Below are positions 53,565 through 61,871 of a DNA stretch of 64,000 nucleotides, in pieces. The stretch spans positions 3,437 through 67,436 of the forward strand of contig JAFGVM010000037.1 in the NCBI GenBank assembly GCA_016937995.1, given 5' to 3'. The notes under the pieces were generated by a model. That model was given only the letters and a program-made list of their open reading frames with translations, was not told the DNA's origin and did no database searches. Position numbers and translations under genes: made by a program. Position 1 is the first letter of the stretch, and each line of letters opens with the position of its first letter. Source of the stretch: Candidatus Delongbacteria bacterium (lineage in GTDB: Bacteria > UBA4055).

Positions 53565-54590
53565 TTACCTTGCAGGTGCAACCAACCCAACTTTCTTATA
53601 TACCTTCGAAAGTAACTTGTATGCCGAACTCTGTACGTTCGCAGCTCCCTGCTTAAGAATCTGATCAAGATATTTTTTATCCTTTAGAAGTTCATCGTGC
53701 TTTTCCTTGATAGGTCTGAGAGTCTCAACAACAATTTCAGAAAGGTCTTTCTTAAAATCTCCGTATCCAGAATTAACATATTTCTTTTCGATCTCAGAGA
53801 TCTCTGTATCAGTCAATGTAGAATAAATTGTGAGCAGGTTATTGATCCCGGCTTTTTCAGGATTACTTTGATCATATCTGATCTCCATATCTGAATCTGT
53901 AACAGCACTTTTGATCTTTTTAGCTGTAATATTAAGATCCTCTGTAAGGATAATAGTTCCTTTAGGTGATTCAGCGGATTTACTCATTTTATTCTCAGGA
54001 TGCTGCAGGTCCATTATCCTCGCTCCCTGCTTAGGAATGATAGCTTCCGGAATATTAAAAGTAGGTGAGTAAGTATAGTTGAATTTTTCAGCAATATCTC
54101 TTGACAGTTCAAGATGCTGTTTCTGATCATCTCCGATAGGAATCAGATTTGCATTATATAACAATATATCAGCAGCCATTAAGACCGGATAAGCAAAAAG
54201 TCCAACATTTATAAATGTTCCTTCCTTTGCAGACTTATCTTTATACTGTGTCATTCTGTTCAACTGACCCATTCCGGTCAAAGTGTTCAATATCCAGGTG
54301 AGTTCAGTATGTCCTGTAATATGAGACTGAACAAATATATTAGATTTCTCAGGATCCAGACCTACAGCAAGATAAAGTGCCAGCATTGAATAAGTTCTTT
54401 CCCTCAATTCACTTGGAACCTGAGGAACAGTCAGAGCATGAAGATCAACGATTATATAATTTTTTGTATAATCCTGATATTTATCCTGCATATTCACAAA
54501 ATTCTTCATTGCTCCGATATAATTACCCAGAGTCAGATTATTTGTAGGCTGAATACCGCTTAATATTGTTTTCTTTTCTGTATTTTCCAT
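53565..54590 (-). CDS. trpS: tryptophanyl-tRNA synthetase
   Basis: The 341-residue class I synthetase has the HIGH-equivalent 'LTLGNYIGAM' near the N-terminus ('SGIQPTNNLTLGNYIG'), 'LIPIGDDQKQHLELSRDIA' and the KMSKS loop 'ENKMSKSAESPKGTI'. Length and motifs match bacterial TrpS. It attaches Trp to tRNA-Trp. No T-box or trp leader is seen upstream. Downstream of pyrK on the same strand, with an 80-base gap holding a hairpin. Confidence 0.95.
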   Translation of the reverse strand: MENTEKKTILSGIQPTNNLTLGNYIGAMKNFVNMQDKYQDYTKNYIIVDLHALTVPQVPSELRERTYSMLALYLAVGLDPEKSNIFVQSHITGHTELTWILNTLTGMGQLNRMTQYKDKSAKEGTFINVGLFAYPVLMAADILLYNANLIPIGDDQKQHLELSRDIAEKFNYTYSPTFNIPEAIIPKQGARIMDLQHPENKMSKSAESPKGTIILTEDLNITAKKIKSAVTDSDMEIRYDQSNPEKAGINNLLTIYSTLTDTEISEIEKKYVNSGYGDFKKDLSEIVVETLRPIKEKHDELLKDKKYLDQILKQGAANVQSSAYKLLSKVYKKVGLVAPAR

Positions 54591-54620
54591 AATGTTGTCT
54601 TCTATTTTTTATAACGCTCT

Positions 54621-54640
54621 GGGCTTATAGTAATAAGCCC
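54621..54640. repeat. GGGCTTAT/ATAAGCCC hairpin between pyrK and trpS
   Basis: A perfect 8-bp stem with loop AGTA, followed by an AGAAGTTAGAAGT-type string (54643-54666, inverted). It may mark the end of the pyrK message or be a dispersed repeat. Confidence 0.6.
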
Positions 54641-54670
54641 CTACTTCTGACTTCTAACTTCTGACTTAAC

Positions 54671-55483
54671 CTACGGTATCTCCACAGAGCACGAATTGAA
54701 AACCGGTCCATCTACACAGGTCAAGAAATATCCGTCTTCCTTTTTCTTTTTCACAGCACATCCCTGACAAACACCGATACCGCAAGCCATCGGAGTCTCA
54801 AGAGATACCTGACAGTAATGATCCATTTCTGTGCAATAATCAGCTACAGCCTTCATCATTGGACCAGGTCCTACTACGTATATATTGTAATCATTTATCT
54901 TCTTAAGATTGTTGTTTTTTATCTCAGCTTTTAATATATCAAGCACATTACCTTCAAAACCCAATGATCCATCATCTGTGGCAACAAAAAGTTTAATATT
55001 CTGGTCCATAAAAAAATCTATATCGAAGAAGCCTGATTTATCCCTGTTCCCCCAAATAAGAGTTACCTGATCACCTTTTTCAGTAAAATGCTGCATCAGT
55101 TTTTTGATCGGAGCAATACCGATACCACCTGCTAATAATAATTTCTCTTTTCCGTTAACCTTTGTATTAAAACCATTTCCCAAAGGTCCGAGGACATTTA
55201 TTTTTTTACCTGCTTTGAGCATATCTTTGAGAATATCAGTACCTCTACCCACTACATCGAATATTATCTGAAAATCATCTCCTTTAGTGTATGATACTGC
55301 GAACGGTCTTCTGAGAACAGGAACCGATTCATCCTTATTGGTCACCTGAATTGTAATGAATTGTCCGGGTTTTGTATTTTTTGCAATTTCTTTTGATCTT
55401 AAAACTGCTTCAATTACATTGTGTTTCAACTCTTTTACTGAAACCACTTCTGCTTGTACTTCATGATATTTTGATTCTGTCAT
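54671..55483 (-). CDS. pyrK: dihydroorotate dehydrogenase electron-transfer subunit PyrK-like
   Basis: The 270-residue protein has a ferredoxin-reductase fold: FAD-binding 'VLRRPFAVSY' (RxYS/T-type), NAD-binding 'LLLAGGIGIAPIKKLMQHF', 'YVVGPGPMMKAVADYC', and a C-terminal [2Fe-2S] site with Cys in 'ETPMACGIGVCQGCAV' and 'YFLTCVDGPVF'. These features fit PyrK, which passes electrons from NADH to PyrD type 1B. No pyrD is beside it, so the catalytic subunit is elsewhere or the protein serves another oxidoreductase. Encoded 25 bases after apbE. Confidence 0.88.
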   Translation of the reverse strand: MTESKYHEVQAEVVSVKELKHNVIEAVLRSKEIAKNTKPGQFITIQVTNKDESVPVLRRPFAVSYTKGDDFQIIFDVVGRGTDILKDMLKAGKKINVLGPLGNGFNTKVNGKEKLLLAGGIGIAPIKKLMQHFTEKGDQVTLIWGNRDKSGFFDIDFFMDQNIKLFVATDDGSLGFEGNVLDILKAEIKNNNLKKINDYNIYVVGPGPMMKAVADYCTEMDHYCQVSLETPMACGIGVCQGCAVKKKKEDGYFLTCVDGPVFNSCSVEIP

Positions 55484-55508
55484 TTCGTTAAAACCTTATG
55501 ATTAAAAT

Positions 55509-56504
55509 TTACTGCTTTTTATATTTTTCCAGATTTATACCGATCTTTTCTAATTTATTATCATCAGTTCCACAGACCAAAAGACCGCTTATATTATTTT
55601 GTATCAGGAACTTTTTACCTGCTTCTTTTCCCATAACAAACACAGCAGTGGCAAAAGCATCACTTAAATATGCCTTGTCGGTTATTATTGTTACACTCAT
55701 TAGATCAGAAACACCGTATCCTGTTTTTGGGTCGATTATATGACAATATCTGGTATCATCCTGAATAAAGAATTTTTCATAGTCTCCGGAAGTTGCAACT
55801 GCACCATTTTTTACGAAAAGTGTATCTATCAAAGCACCCTGAATTCTCGGATGTCTTATACCTATAATTTTTTCTGTCAATGAATTCACCAGAAGATCTC
55901 CTCCAGCTTCAACAATATAGTCCTTTATACCGTTTTCATTGAGAAAGGCAGCAACAGAATCCACTGAATAACCTTTAGCGATTCCTCCAAGGTCCAGACC
56001 ACAATTCTTATCAGGAAAATATATAGAATCAATATTGTAACTGATCGCATCAAATGATGATGTCTTAAGCAAATTTATAAGTTTGATCGGATTCGGCAAC
56101 TTTGGCTCTGACAAATAATTGAAACCCCATAATTTTATTACAGGTCTTAACGCAATATCAAAATTTCTGTCAGTGTAGTTATATAGATTATGTGAAATTT
56201 TCAATATTTTCTTTAAAGAACCAGGTACTGACACCTTTTGTTTTGATGCCTCATCATTCAATTTATACAATGTTGAGTTCTTATCTTCCGGACTCATTTC
56301 ATTGTTAAAGTATTTCATTATACTTTCAGAACTATCCAATATTTCATTTACTTTCTCCTTATCACTTTCATACATACCGTAAGCAGTGATCGTAACATCA
56401 GTAGTAAATTCGACAAAAGATCTGCTGATCTTGATCTTTTCTCCTTTGCTGCAAGACATGATAAAGACCAAAATCAAGATGTATATTATATATCTGATTT
56501 TCAT
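55509..56504 (-). CDS. apbE: FAD:protein FMN transferase ApbE (lipoprotein)
   Basis: ApbE attaches FMN covalently to Thr/Ser of exported flavoproteins such as NqrB/C and RnfG. The 331-residue protein has a lipoprotein signal ending FIMSC (Cys18), then 'NSTLYKLND', 'FDIALRPVIKLWGF', 'CGLDLGGIAKGYSVD', 'YIVEAGGDLLV' and a C-terminal 'HIIDPKTGYGV' plus 'LSDAFATAVFVMG', all ApbE core motifs with metal and FAD ligands. No Nqr/Rnf genes are in the window. Directly upstream of pyrK, both minus strand. Confidence 0.92.
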   Translation of the reverse strand: MKIRYIIYILILVFIMSCSKGEKIKISRSFVEFTTDVTITAYGMYESDKEKVNEILDSSESIMKYFNNEMSPEDKNSTLYKLNDEASKQKVSVPGSLKKILKISHNLYNYTDRNFDIALRPVIKLWGFNYLSEPKLPNPIKLINLLKTSSFDAISYNIDSIYFPDKNCGLDLGGIAKGYSVDSVAAFLNENGIKDYIVEAGGDLLVNSLTEKIIGIRHPRIQGALIDTLFVKNGAVATSGDYEKFFIQDDTRYCHIIDPKTGYGVSDLMSVTIITDKAYLSDAFATAVFVMGKEAGKKFLIQNNISGLLVCGTDDNKLEKIGINLEKYKKQ

Positions 56505-56830
56505 GGCGGGAAGATATCTATATTATAAAATAATAGCAAGAAAAATATTTTGAATAAATGATGAGAATCTCTCCTGAGTTGTTTTTATCACTGCTCTTAT
56601 GCATTATCGGGTGAAGTTGTTAGACGTGATGAATCTCGTCTCTAATGGATCCTTGGACATTGGATATTCATAGAGGAACGCATTCCTGCATTCGCAACTG
56701 TTCACTATCCACTGACCACTAAAAAAACAGTACTTCTGTTTTTTATTTCCCCTTGCCTTAAAATAAATATTATATTATCTTCTAATACTATAAATTTAGA
56801 GAACTTAATCATAATTTTTGCAGGCAAAAA
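56505..56830. other. divergent gap between apbE and panB
   Basis: No gene. It holds a degenerate GGAACGCATTCCTGCATTCG copy (56675-56694) with flanks similar to those of the 63382 copy (TTGGA..TT.GATATTCA), a terminator-like hairpin AAAAAACAG/CTGTTTTTT (56722-56744), and AT-rich sequence that must carry the panB promoter. Confidence 0.6.
56722..56744 (+). terminator. terminator-like hairpin upstream of panB
   Basis: AAAAAACAG (56722-56730) pairs with CTGTTTTTT (56736-56744). It lies between divergent genes, where no transcript obviously needs ending, so it may be a relic or an attenuator. Confidence 0.45.
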
Positions 56831-57631
56831 ATGGGAAAAAGAAAGACTGTCAAAGAAATCTTCAAAATGAAGAAAAATGATCAAAAGATCACAATGCTGA
56901 CCGCTTATGATTATCAGTTCGCAAAGATCATGGACAGATCAGGTATTGATGTGATACTGGTCGGAGACTCCCTGGGGATGGTATTTCAGGGACACTCGAC
57001 AACTATACCTGTAACAGTTGACCAGATGATCTATCACACAAAGATAGTCGTTGATTCAACAGAAAATGCTTTTATCATAGCTGACATGCCTTTCGGAAGC
57101 TATCAGGTTTCAGTAGAAAAAGGAGTTGAGAACGCATGCAGGATCATGAAGGAAACAGGTTGCAATGCAGTAAAGATCGAAGGTGGGCAGAGAGTGATTC
57201 CACTGGTAGAAAAACTTATACTTGCAGGAATCCCGGTATATGGTCATTTGGGTTTAACTCCCCAGTCTATCAACAAATTCGGCAGCTACAGACTTAGAGC
57301 TCAAAAGGAAAAAGAGGCTTATAAGCTGATTGATGATGCAGTATTACTTGAAAAAGCGGGAGTTTCAGGGATCATTCTTGAAAAGATACCTTCCATACTT
57401 GCAAAAGAAGTTACTGAAAAAGTAAAAGTTCCTACTATCGGAATAGGAGCAGGTCCTGATTGTGACGGACAGGTTCTGGTAATAACTGATCTGCTGGGAA
57501 TAGATGAGGATGTAAATTTCAAATTCGTTAGAAAATATGCGAATTTAAATGATATTATTTCAGGTTCTGTCAAAAATTTTATCTCTGATGTCAAAGAAAA
57601 AAAGTTTCCAACAGAAGAAGAGTCCTATTAA
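56831..57631 (+). CDS. panB: 3-methyl-2-oxobutanoate (ketopantoate) hydroxymethyltransferase
   Basis: First committed step of pantothenate synthesis, using 5,10-methylene-THF. The 266-residue protein shows 'MLTAYDYQFAKIMDRSGID', 'VGDSLGMVFQGHSTTIPVT' (metal Asp), 'VVDSTENAFIIADMPFGSY', 'AVKIEGGQ' and 'VYGHLGLTPQSINKFGSYR' (catalytic Glu region follows). Length and motifs match PanB. First gene of the panBC pair, with 15 bases to panC. Confidence 0.96.
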   Translation: MGKRKTVKEIFKMKKNDQKITMLTAYDYQFAKIMDRSGIDVILVGDSLGMVFQGHSTTIPVTVDQMIYHTKIVVDSTENAFIIADMPFGSYQVSVEKGVENACRIMKETGCNAVKIEGGQRVIPLVEKLILAGIPVYGHLGLTPQSINKFGSYRLRAQKEKEAYKLIDDAVLLEKAGVSGIILEKIPSILAKEVTEKVKVPTIGIGAGPDCDGQVLVITDLLGIDEDVNFKFVRKYANLNDIISGSVKNFISDVKEKKFPTEEESY

Positions 57632-57646
57632 AAAACCGGAAAACAG

Positions 57647-58489
57647 ATGAAAATTCTTAAGACCATATCTGAAGTTAAAGAATACATCAAACCTCTAAAG
57701 TTGAAAGATCAAATAATCGGTTTCGTGCCGACTATGGGAGCATTACACGATGGACATATCGCACTTGGTGAAGAAGCAAGATATGAATGTGACTGCCTTA
57801 TCTATTCAATTTTTGTCAATCCTACCCAGTTCGGACCGAATGAGGATCTTGATAAATATCCAAGGGACCTGGATGGTGATATCGCAAAATTGGAAGCAAT
57901 TGATGTTGACGCTGTATTTATTCCTGATAGATCAGTGATCTATCCCGAAAATTACAAGACCTATGTTAAAGTTGATGAACTTGGTAATATCTTATGCGGT
58001 AAAAGCAGAGTTGATCACTTTCAAGGAGTGACCACTGTTGTATCGAAACTCTTTAATATTGTACAGTGTGATGAAGCATATTTCGGAAAAAAAGATATAC
58101 AGCAGTTCATAATACTGAAGAAAATGGTCGAAGATCTTAATATGCCTGTAAAGATGATCTCTGTGGATACTGTCAGAGAAGATGACGGTCTGGCTAAGAG
58201 TAGCAGAAATACTTATCTATCTGCCGATGAAAGAGCTGCCGCACCTGTTCTGTACAGATCTATGGTCACTGCTAAAAAAAATATCGACCTGTATTTTTCA
58301 CCCGAAGAGCTTATCGAAGATGTACATACTATGATATCTATGGAACCTCTAGCAAAAATTGAATATATAGAATTGAGAAGATACAACGATCTCTCTGAAG
58401 TTGAAGATCTGAGTGAGGAGGGCATTTTACTTATTCTTGCAGTAAGATTCGGGACTACAAGACTTATTGATAATATGTTACTAAGGTAA
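57647..58489 (+). CDS. panC: pantothenate synthetase
   Basis: Joins pantoate and beta-alanine with ATP. The 280-residue protein has the HIGH-like 'PTMGALHDGHIALGEEA', 'VFVNPTQFGPNEDLDKYPRD' and 'YFGKKDIQQFIILKKMVEDL' plus KMSKS-like 'AKSSRNTYLS'. All are PanC family motifs. Directly after panB, same strand. panD and panE are not in the window. Confidence 0.96.
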   Translation: MKILKTISEVKEYIKPLKLKDQIIGFVPTMGALHDGHIALGEEARYECDCLIYSIFVNPTQFGPNEDLDKYPRDLDGDIAKLEAIDVDAVFIPDRSVIYPENYKTYVKVDELGNILCGKSRVDHFQGVTTVVSKLFNIVQCDEAYFGKKDIQQFIILKKMVEDLNMPVKMISVDTVREDDGLAKSSRNTYLSADERAAAPVLYRSMVTAKKNIDLYFSPEELIEDVHTMISMEPLAKIEYIELRRYNDLSEVEDLSEEGILLILAVRFGTTRLIDNMLLR

Positions 58490-58572
58490 TGTTAAATTGT
58501 AAGGGTGGATTGATATACGCCCCTGCATTCCTTCTCTGGTAGGTATAAAATAATAAAGGAATAAAACACTAC

Positions 58573-59316
58573 ATGAACAAATTATACACACTTATACTCG
58601 CAGCCGGAAAAGGCACAAGAATGAAATCGGATCTGCCGAAGGTCATACATAAGATAGACGGCAAAGAACTGGTAAAATACGTTATCGAACAGGCTAAAGA
58701 TGTCGGTTCTGAAGAGATCTGGCTAATAACTGGTCATAAAGGTCATCTTGTTAAAGAAGCAACTGCCGATGATAATGTTTTTTACGTTGAACAGAAAGAA
58801 CAGCTTGGTACAGGCCATGCAGTAATGCAGGCTGAAGATAAACTGCAGGGCAAGAACGGTGATGTACTGATACTATGTGGTGATGTGCCTGTGTTAAAGG
58901 GTGAAACCTTAAAAAAATTCAGAGATTTCCATTACTCATCCGGAGCATCCGCAACAGTTATGACTACCAGATTTGAAGACCCTTTTGGATATGGAAGGAT
59001 CATCACAAATAAGGAAGGTGAGATCTTAAAGATAGTTGAACAGAAGGATGCAACTGAAGAGGAAAAAAAGGTAAAGGAAATAAATTCAGGTGTTTATATC
59101 ATTGATCTGAAGGATCTTTTCACCTCTCTGGACAGTATTACGTCCGACAATGCGGGAAACGAATATTATCTGACTGATGTTATAGCAATTTTGAAGAATA
59201 AAGGCAAAAAAGTATTAACTTATTTGATCAAGGACAATACTGAGATCCTGGGAATAAATACTATTGAACAATTGAAAGAGGCAGAAAGTATAATTTTAGC
59301 AAGAAAACAGAATTAA
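58573..59316 (+). CDS. GlmU-type uridylyltransferase domain protein (single domain)
   Basis: The 247-residue protein has the nucleotidyltransferase signature 'LAAGKGTRMKSDLPKVIHKI', 'EQLGTGHAVMQAE', 'ILCGDVPVL', 'DPFGYGRIITN' and 'NAGNEYYLTDVI', which is the GlmU N-terminal domain (UDP-GlcNAc pyrophosphorylase). The left-handed beta-helix acetyltransferase domain of GlmU (about 200 more residues) is missing, and the gene ends cleanly with TAA followed by a perfect palindrome. It may make UDP-HexNAc or a related nucleotide sugar. Downstream of panBC with 83 bases between. Confidence 0.85.
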   Translation: MNKLYTLILAAGKGTRMKSDLPKVIHKIDGKELVKYVIEQAKDVGSEEIWLITGHKGHLVKEATADDNVFYVEQKEQLGTGHAVMQAEDKLQGKNGDVLILCGDVPVLKGETLKKFRDFHYSSGASATVMTTRFEDPFGYGRIITNKEGEILKIVEQKDATEEEKKVKEINSGVYIIDLKDLFTSLDSITSDNAGNEYYLTDVIAILKNKGKKVLTYLIKDNTEILGINTIEQLKEAESIILARKQN

Positions 59317-59330
59317 TTAACGTTTTAGTA

Positions 59331-59350
59331 GGGTGTAAAATTTTACACCC
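59331..59350. repeat. GGGTGTAAAATTTTACACCC palindrome
   Basis: A perfect 20-base palindrome 15 bases after the uridylyltransferase gene. It is followed by ATTCTG...CAGAAT (59361-59381), a diverged copy of the GATCAAGTCCGAGAATGAC family. Confidence 0.75.
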
Positions 59351-59396
59351 GAAATCAAAGATTCTGGATCAAGTTCAGAATTACGGGAGTAACAAA

Positions 59397-59873
59397 ATGA
59401 AAAAAATAATATTTGTGTTAACAATGATCCTGTTCGGATTTACTTTTGCCCAGTTTAAAGCTGATGTTGAATCCTTTGATCCTAGAATGAATTTAATAAC
59501 TCCTTCATCAGGTTCGTTATTTGATATGTCGAAGATATCAGTGGATCATTCATTTTCTATGAATTATTCAACTTTCGGAAGTAACTCGACTTTCATCAAT
59601 GAATATGTTGCAGGAATAAACTACCGTATCTCCGATCCGATGAATCTCAGATTGGAAGTTGGAATGTCATATACACCTTATTCCTCATTTACTGTTCCCG
59701 GAGAGGAAGATCCTGCACAGATATATTTAAAATCTGCAACTTTTGATTATAGACCCAACAATCAGTTCCATTTACAGATCGGATACAAAACTTATAGACC
59801 GAATGATATATTATTCGAATCTCTGAACAGACCCTTCGGATCAAGTTTTTTATCACCGTCAACCGATGAATAA
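59397..59873 (+). CDS. exported protein of unknown function, beta-rich
   Basis: The 158-residue protein has a signal peptide (about 1-18, ending FTFAQ) and a beta-strand-rich mature part with 'MSKISVDHSFSMNYSTFGSN', 'YRISDPMNLRLEVGMSY' and 'FHLQIGYKTYRP'. The alternating pattern suggests an outer-membrane or periplasmic beta protein. No family recognised. GGGAG lies 8 bases upstream. It is the first gene of a run with a LytR_C protein and murL (14 bases and a 4-base overlap), so cell-wall work is a guess from position. Confidence 0.6.
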   Translation: MKKIIFVLTMILFGFTFAQFKADVESFDPRMNLITPSSGSLFDMSKISVDHSFSMNYSTFGSNSTFINEYVAGINYRISDPMNLRLEVGMSYTPYSSFTVPGEEDPAQIYLKSATFDYRPNNQFHLQIGYKTYRPNDILFESLNRPFGSSFLSPSTDE

Positions 59874-59887
59874 ACCGGAAAAGGACT

Positions 59888-60421
59888 ATGCCAAGGATCA
59901 GAAAAACAAAAACACCTGTAACTGAAACAAAAGAGTCTAACTGGCTTCTATATATCATTGTGCTTCTGTTAATTTTTCAGACCGTTTTCCTTATCTACAA
60001 AAATTACGACTTCATTAGGTCCGGCTTTTTATCAAATGATACCGAATATATTTACGAGAATGCAGGTGTAGATGAGGATAATTCTCAGGCTGATACCAAT
60101 TCGATCAAAACAACTGATTATTCAGACCTTGACAGACCTGTAAGAGTAAGTATATTGAACGGTTGCGGAAAATCGGGACTTGCGAGCGAGTGGAAAACCA
60201 GGCTCAGAAATATAAAATATGATATCAGAGAAACAGGAAATGCCGATAAGAATTATATCAATTCTATCATTTTAAGCAGAATTAAAAATATGAAACCGGC
60301 ATTTGATCTGGCAAAGAAACTGGGTATTACTGACAACAACGTAATACTGCAGATAAATAAAGATATCGTGGATATAGACGTAACACTTATCATTGGAAAA
60401 GACTACAAAAACTTAAAATGA
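59888..60421 (+). CDS. membrane-anchored LytR C-terminal (LytR_C) domain protein
   Basis: The 177-residue protein has one N-terminal membrane helix (about 20-40), an acidic linker and a LytR_C domain (about 92-177): 'RPVRVSILNGCGKSGLASEW' and 'DIRETGNADKNYINSIIL', ending 'VDIDVTLIIGKDYKNL'. The family pattern is V.VlNG.g..GlA, gna, and DvtviiG.Dy. LytR_C domains are linked to cell-wall polymer attachment in Gram-positives; in FCB bacteria the role is unclear. It overlaps murL by 4 bases (ATGA). Confidence 0.78.
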   Translation: MPRIRKTKTPVTETKESNWLLYIIVLLLIFQTVFLIYKNYDFIRSGFLSNDTEYIYENAGVDEDNSQADTNSIKTTDYSDLDRPVRVSILNGCGKSGLASEWKTRLRNIKYDIRETGNADKNYINSIILSRIKNMKPAFDLAKKLGITDNNVILQINKDIVDIDVTLIIGKDYKNLK

Positions 60422-61764
60422 TAGAAAAATTCCATTCACTGAGAGAAAAATACCCGACTTTTACATTTGAAGGTTTTTCATACTCAAAACTTGATACTGA
60501 GCTTGTAATTAAATTCAGCTTTACCCAATCTGACGATATAAAATTCTCCCCTGAAATTATCGTACCTCTGAATAATGATACCGATCCCGGGATGCTGGAA
60601 GTAATTATCTTCAACATCGGTATGATGGAATTGATCAGTTACTATAAAGCCTGCTGTTCCCCGACTATAGTGATCAAAGCGGGTTATTTGAACGAAAAAC
60701 AGCTTAAGTTCTGGAAAAATATTTATTTCAACGGCCTCGGTGAATTTTTATATACTAATCAGATAGAAACAACTCCTGATGAATTATTTTCATTCGTAGT
60801 TGATTCAGAGATAAAATATGAACAATTGAAATCTAATTTATCTGACGGATGTATTATTCCTGTCGGAGGCGGAAAGGATTCTGTTGTGACCCTGGAGCTA
60901 CTTAAGAACGAAAACAATAATTTACCGTTTATCCTTAACCCAAGAGATGCTTCAATTGACAGTGTCAGGTCAGCAGGATACGGTAATTATATTTCCTTCC
61001 TGAGAAAACTTGATCCAAAGCTATTGGAACTAAACAAAAAAGGTTATCTTAACGGTCATACACCGTTTTCAGCATTACTGGCTTTCGTGACAACTTTAGC
61101 ATCTGTTATCCACAAAAAAAAGAATATTGTTCTGTCGAACGAGAACAGTGCAAGTGAGGGAAATGTTCATTTCTCAGGGATCGAGGTAAACCATCAGTAT
61201 TCAAAATCATTTGAAGCTGAGAAGGCACTGCATGATTACATAGTAGAATTTATCCACCCGGAATTAAATTATTTCAGTTTTCTCAGACCGGTCTATGAAC
61301 TTAAGATAGCTGAATTGTTCAGCAGGTTCGAAGCACATTACTACAGTTTTAGAAGCTGTAATGTCGGCAGTAAAACGAATGAATGGTGCCGTAACTGCTC
61401 TAAATGCCTGTTTACTTTTATAATTCTTTCACCTTTCATTTCTGCTGCTAAAATGAGAAAAATATTTGGCGAGGATCTTTTTGAGAACAGAAAGCTTGAA
61501 CCAGAGCTAATTAAACTGATCGGAGACACAGACATAAAACCGTTCGAATGTGTAGGGACTCACCGGGAGATCAAAGCTGCTCTTGCCTATACTGTTCAGA
61601 ACTATACTGAAAATAAATTACCTCATCTTCTTGAATTGTTTAAAGAAAAATACAGTTCAGAATTCAAAAATATGTTGAAAGATTTCGACATACTTTTGCA
61701 GTTCTACAGCAGAGAAAATCTTTTGAATGAAGGATTTAACAATTTACTTTATGAAAAAATGTAA
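60418..61764 (+). CDS. murL: UDP-MurNAc-L-Ala-L-Glu epimerase MurL
   Basis: MurL converts the terminal L-Glu of UDP-MurNAc-L-Ala-L-Glu to D-Glu using ATP. The 448-residue protein has the P-loop-like 'IIPVGGGKDSVVTLELL' (about 146-162), 'VLSNENSASEGN', a Cys-rich block 'CNVGSKTNEWCRNCSKCLF' and 'ELKIAELFSRFE', all as in MurL. It is followed by the MurD2-type ligase that makes its substrate, which supports the call. This pathway replaces the usual glutamate racemase plus MurD. Confidence 0.85.
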   Translation: MIEKFHSLREKYPTFTFEGFSYSKLDTELVIKFSFTQSDDIKFSPEIIVPLNNDTDPGMLEVIIFNIGMMELISYYKACCSPTIVIKAGYLNEKQLKFWKNIYFNGLGEFLYTNQIETTPDELFSFVVDSEIKYEQLKSNLSDGCIIPVGGGKDSVVTLELLKNENNNLPFILNPRDASIDSVRSAGYGNYISFLRKLDPKLLELNKKGYLNGHTPFSALLAFVTTLASVIHKKKNIVLSNENSASEGNVHFSGIEVNHQYSKSFEAEKALHDYIVEFIHPELNYFSFLRPVYELKIAELFSRFEAHYYSFRSCNVGSKTNEWCRNCSKCLFTFIILSPFISAAKMRKIFGEDLFENRKLEPELIKLIGDTDIKPFECVGTHREIKAALAYTVQNYTENKLPHLLELFKEKYSSEFKNMLKDFDILLQFYSRENLLNEGFNNLLYEKM

Positions 61765-61871
61765 CGACGGCTTATCCATACAAATGATTTCAATTACTCA
61801 AAGTCCGGTGTTGAACCTTTCATTGAGTGATTTTTCAAAAAAATCTTATCGAAATGATGCGAAGGTTAAAA

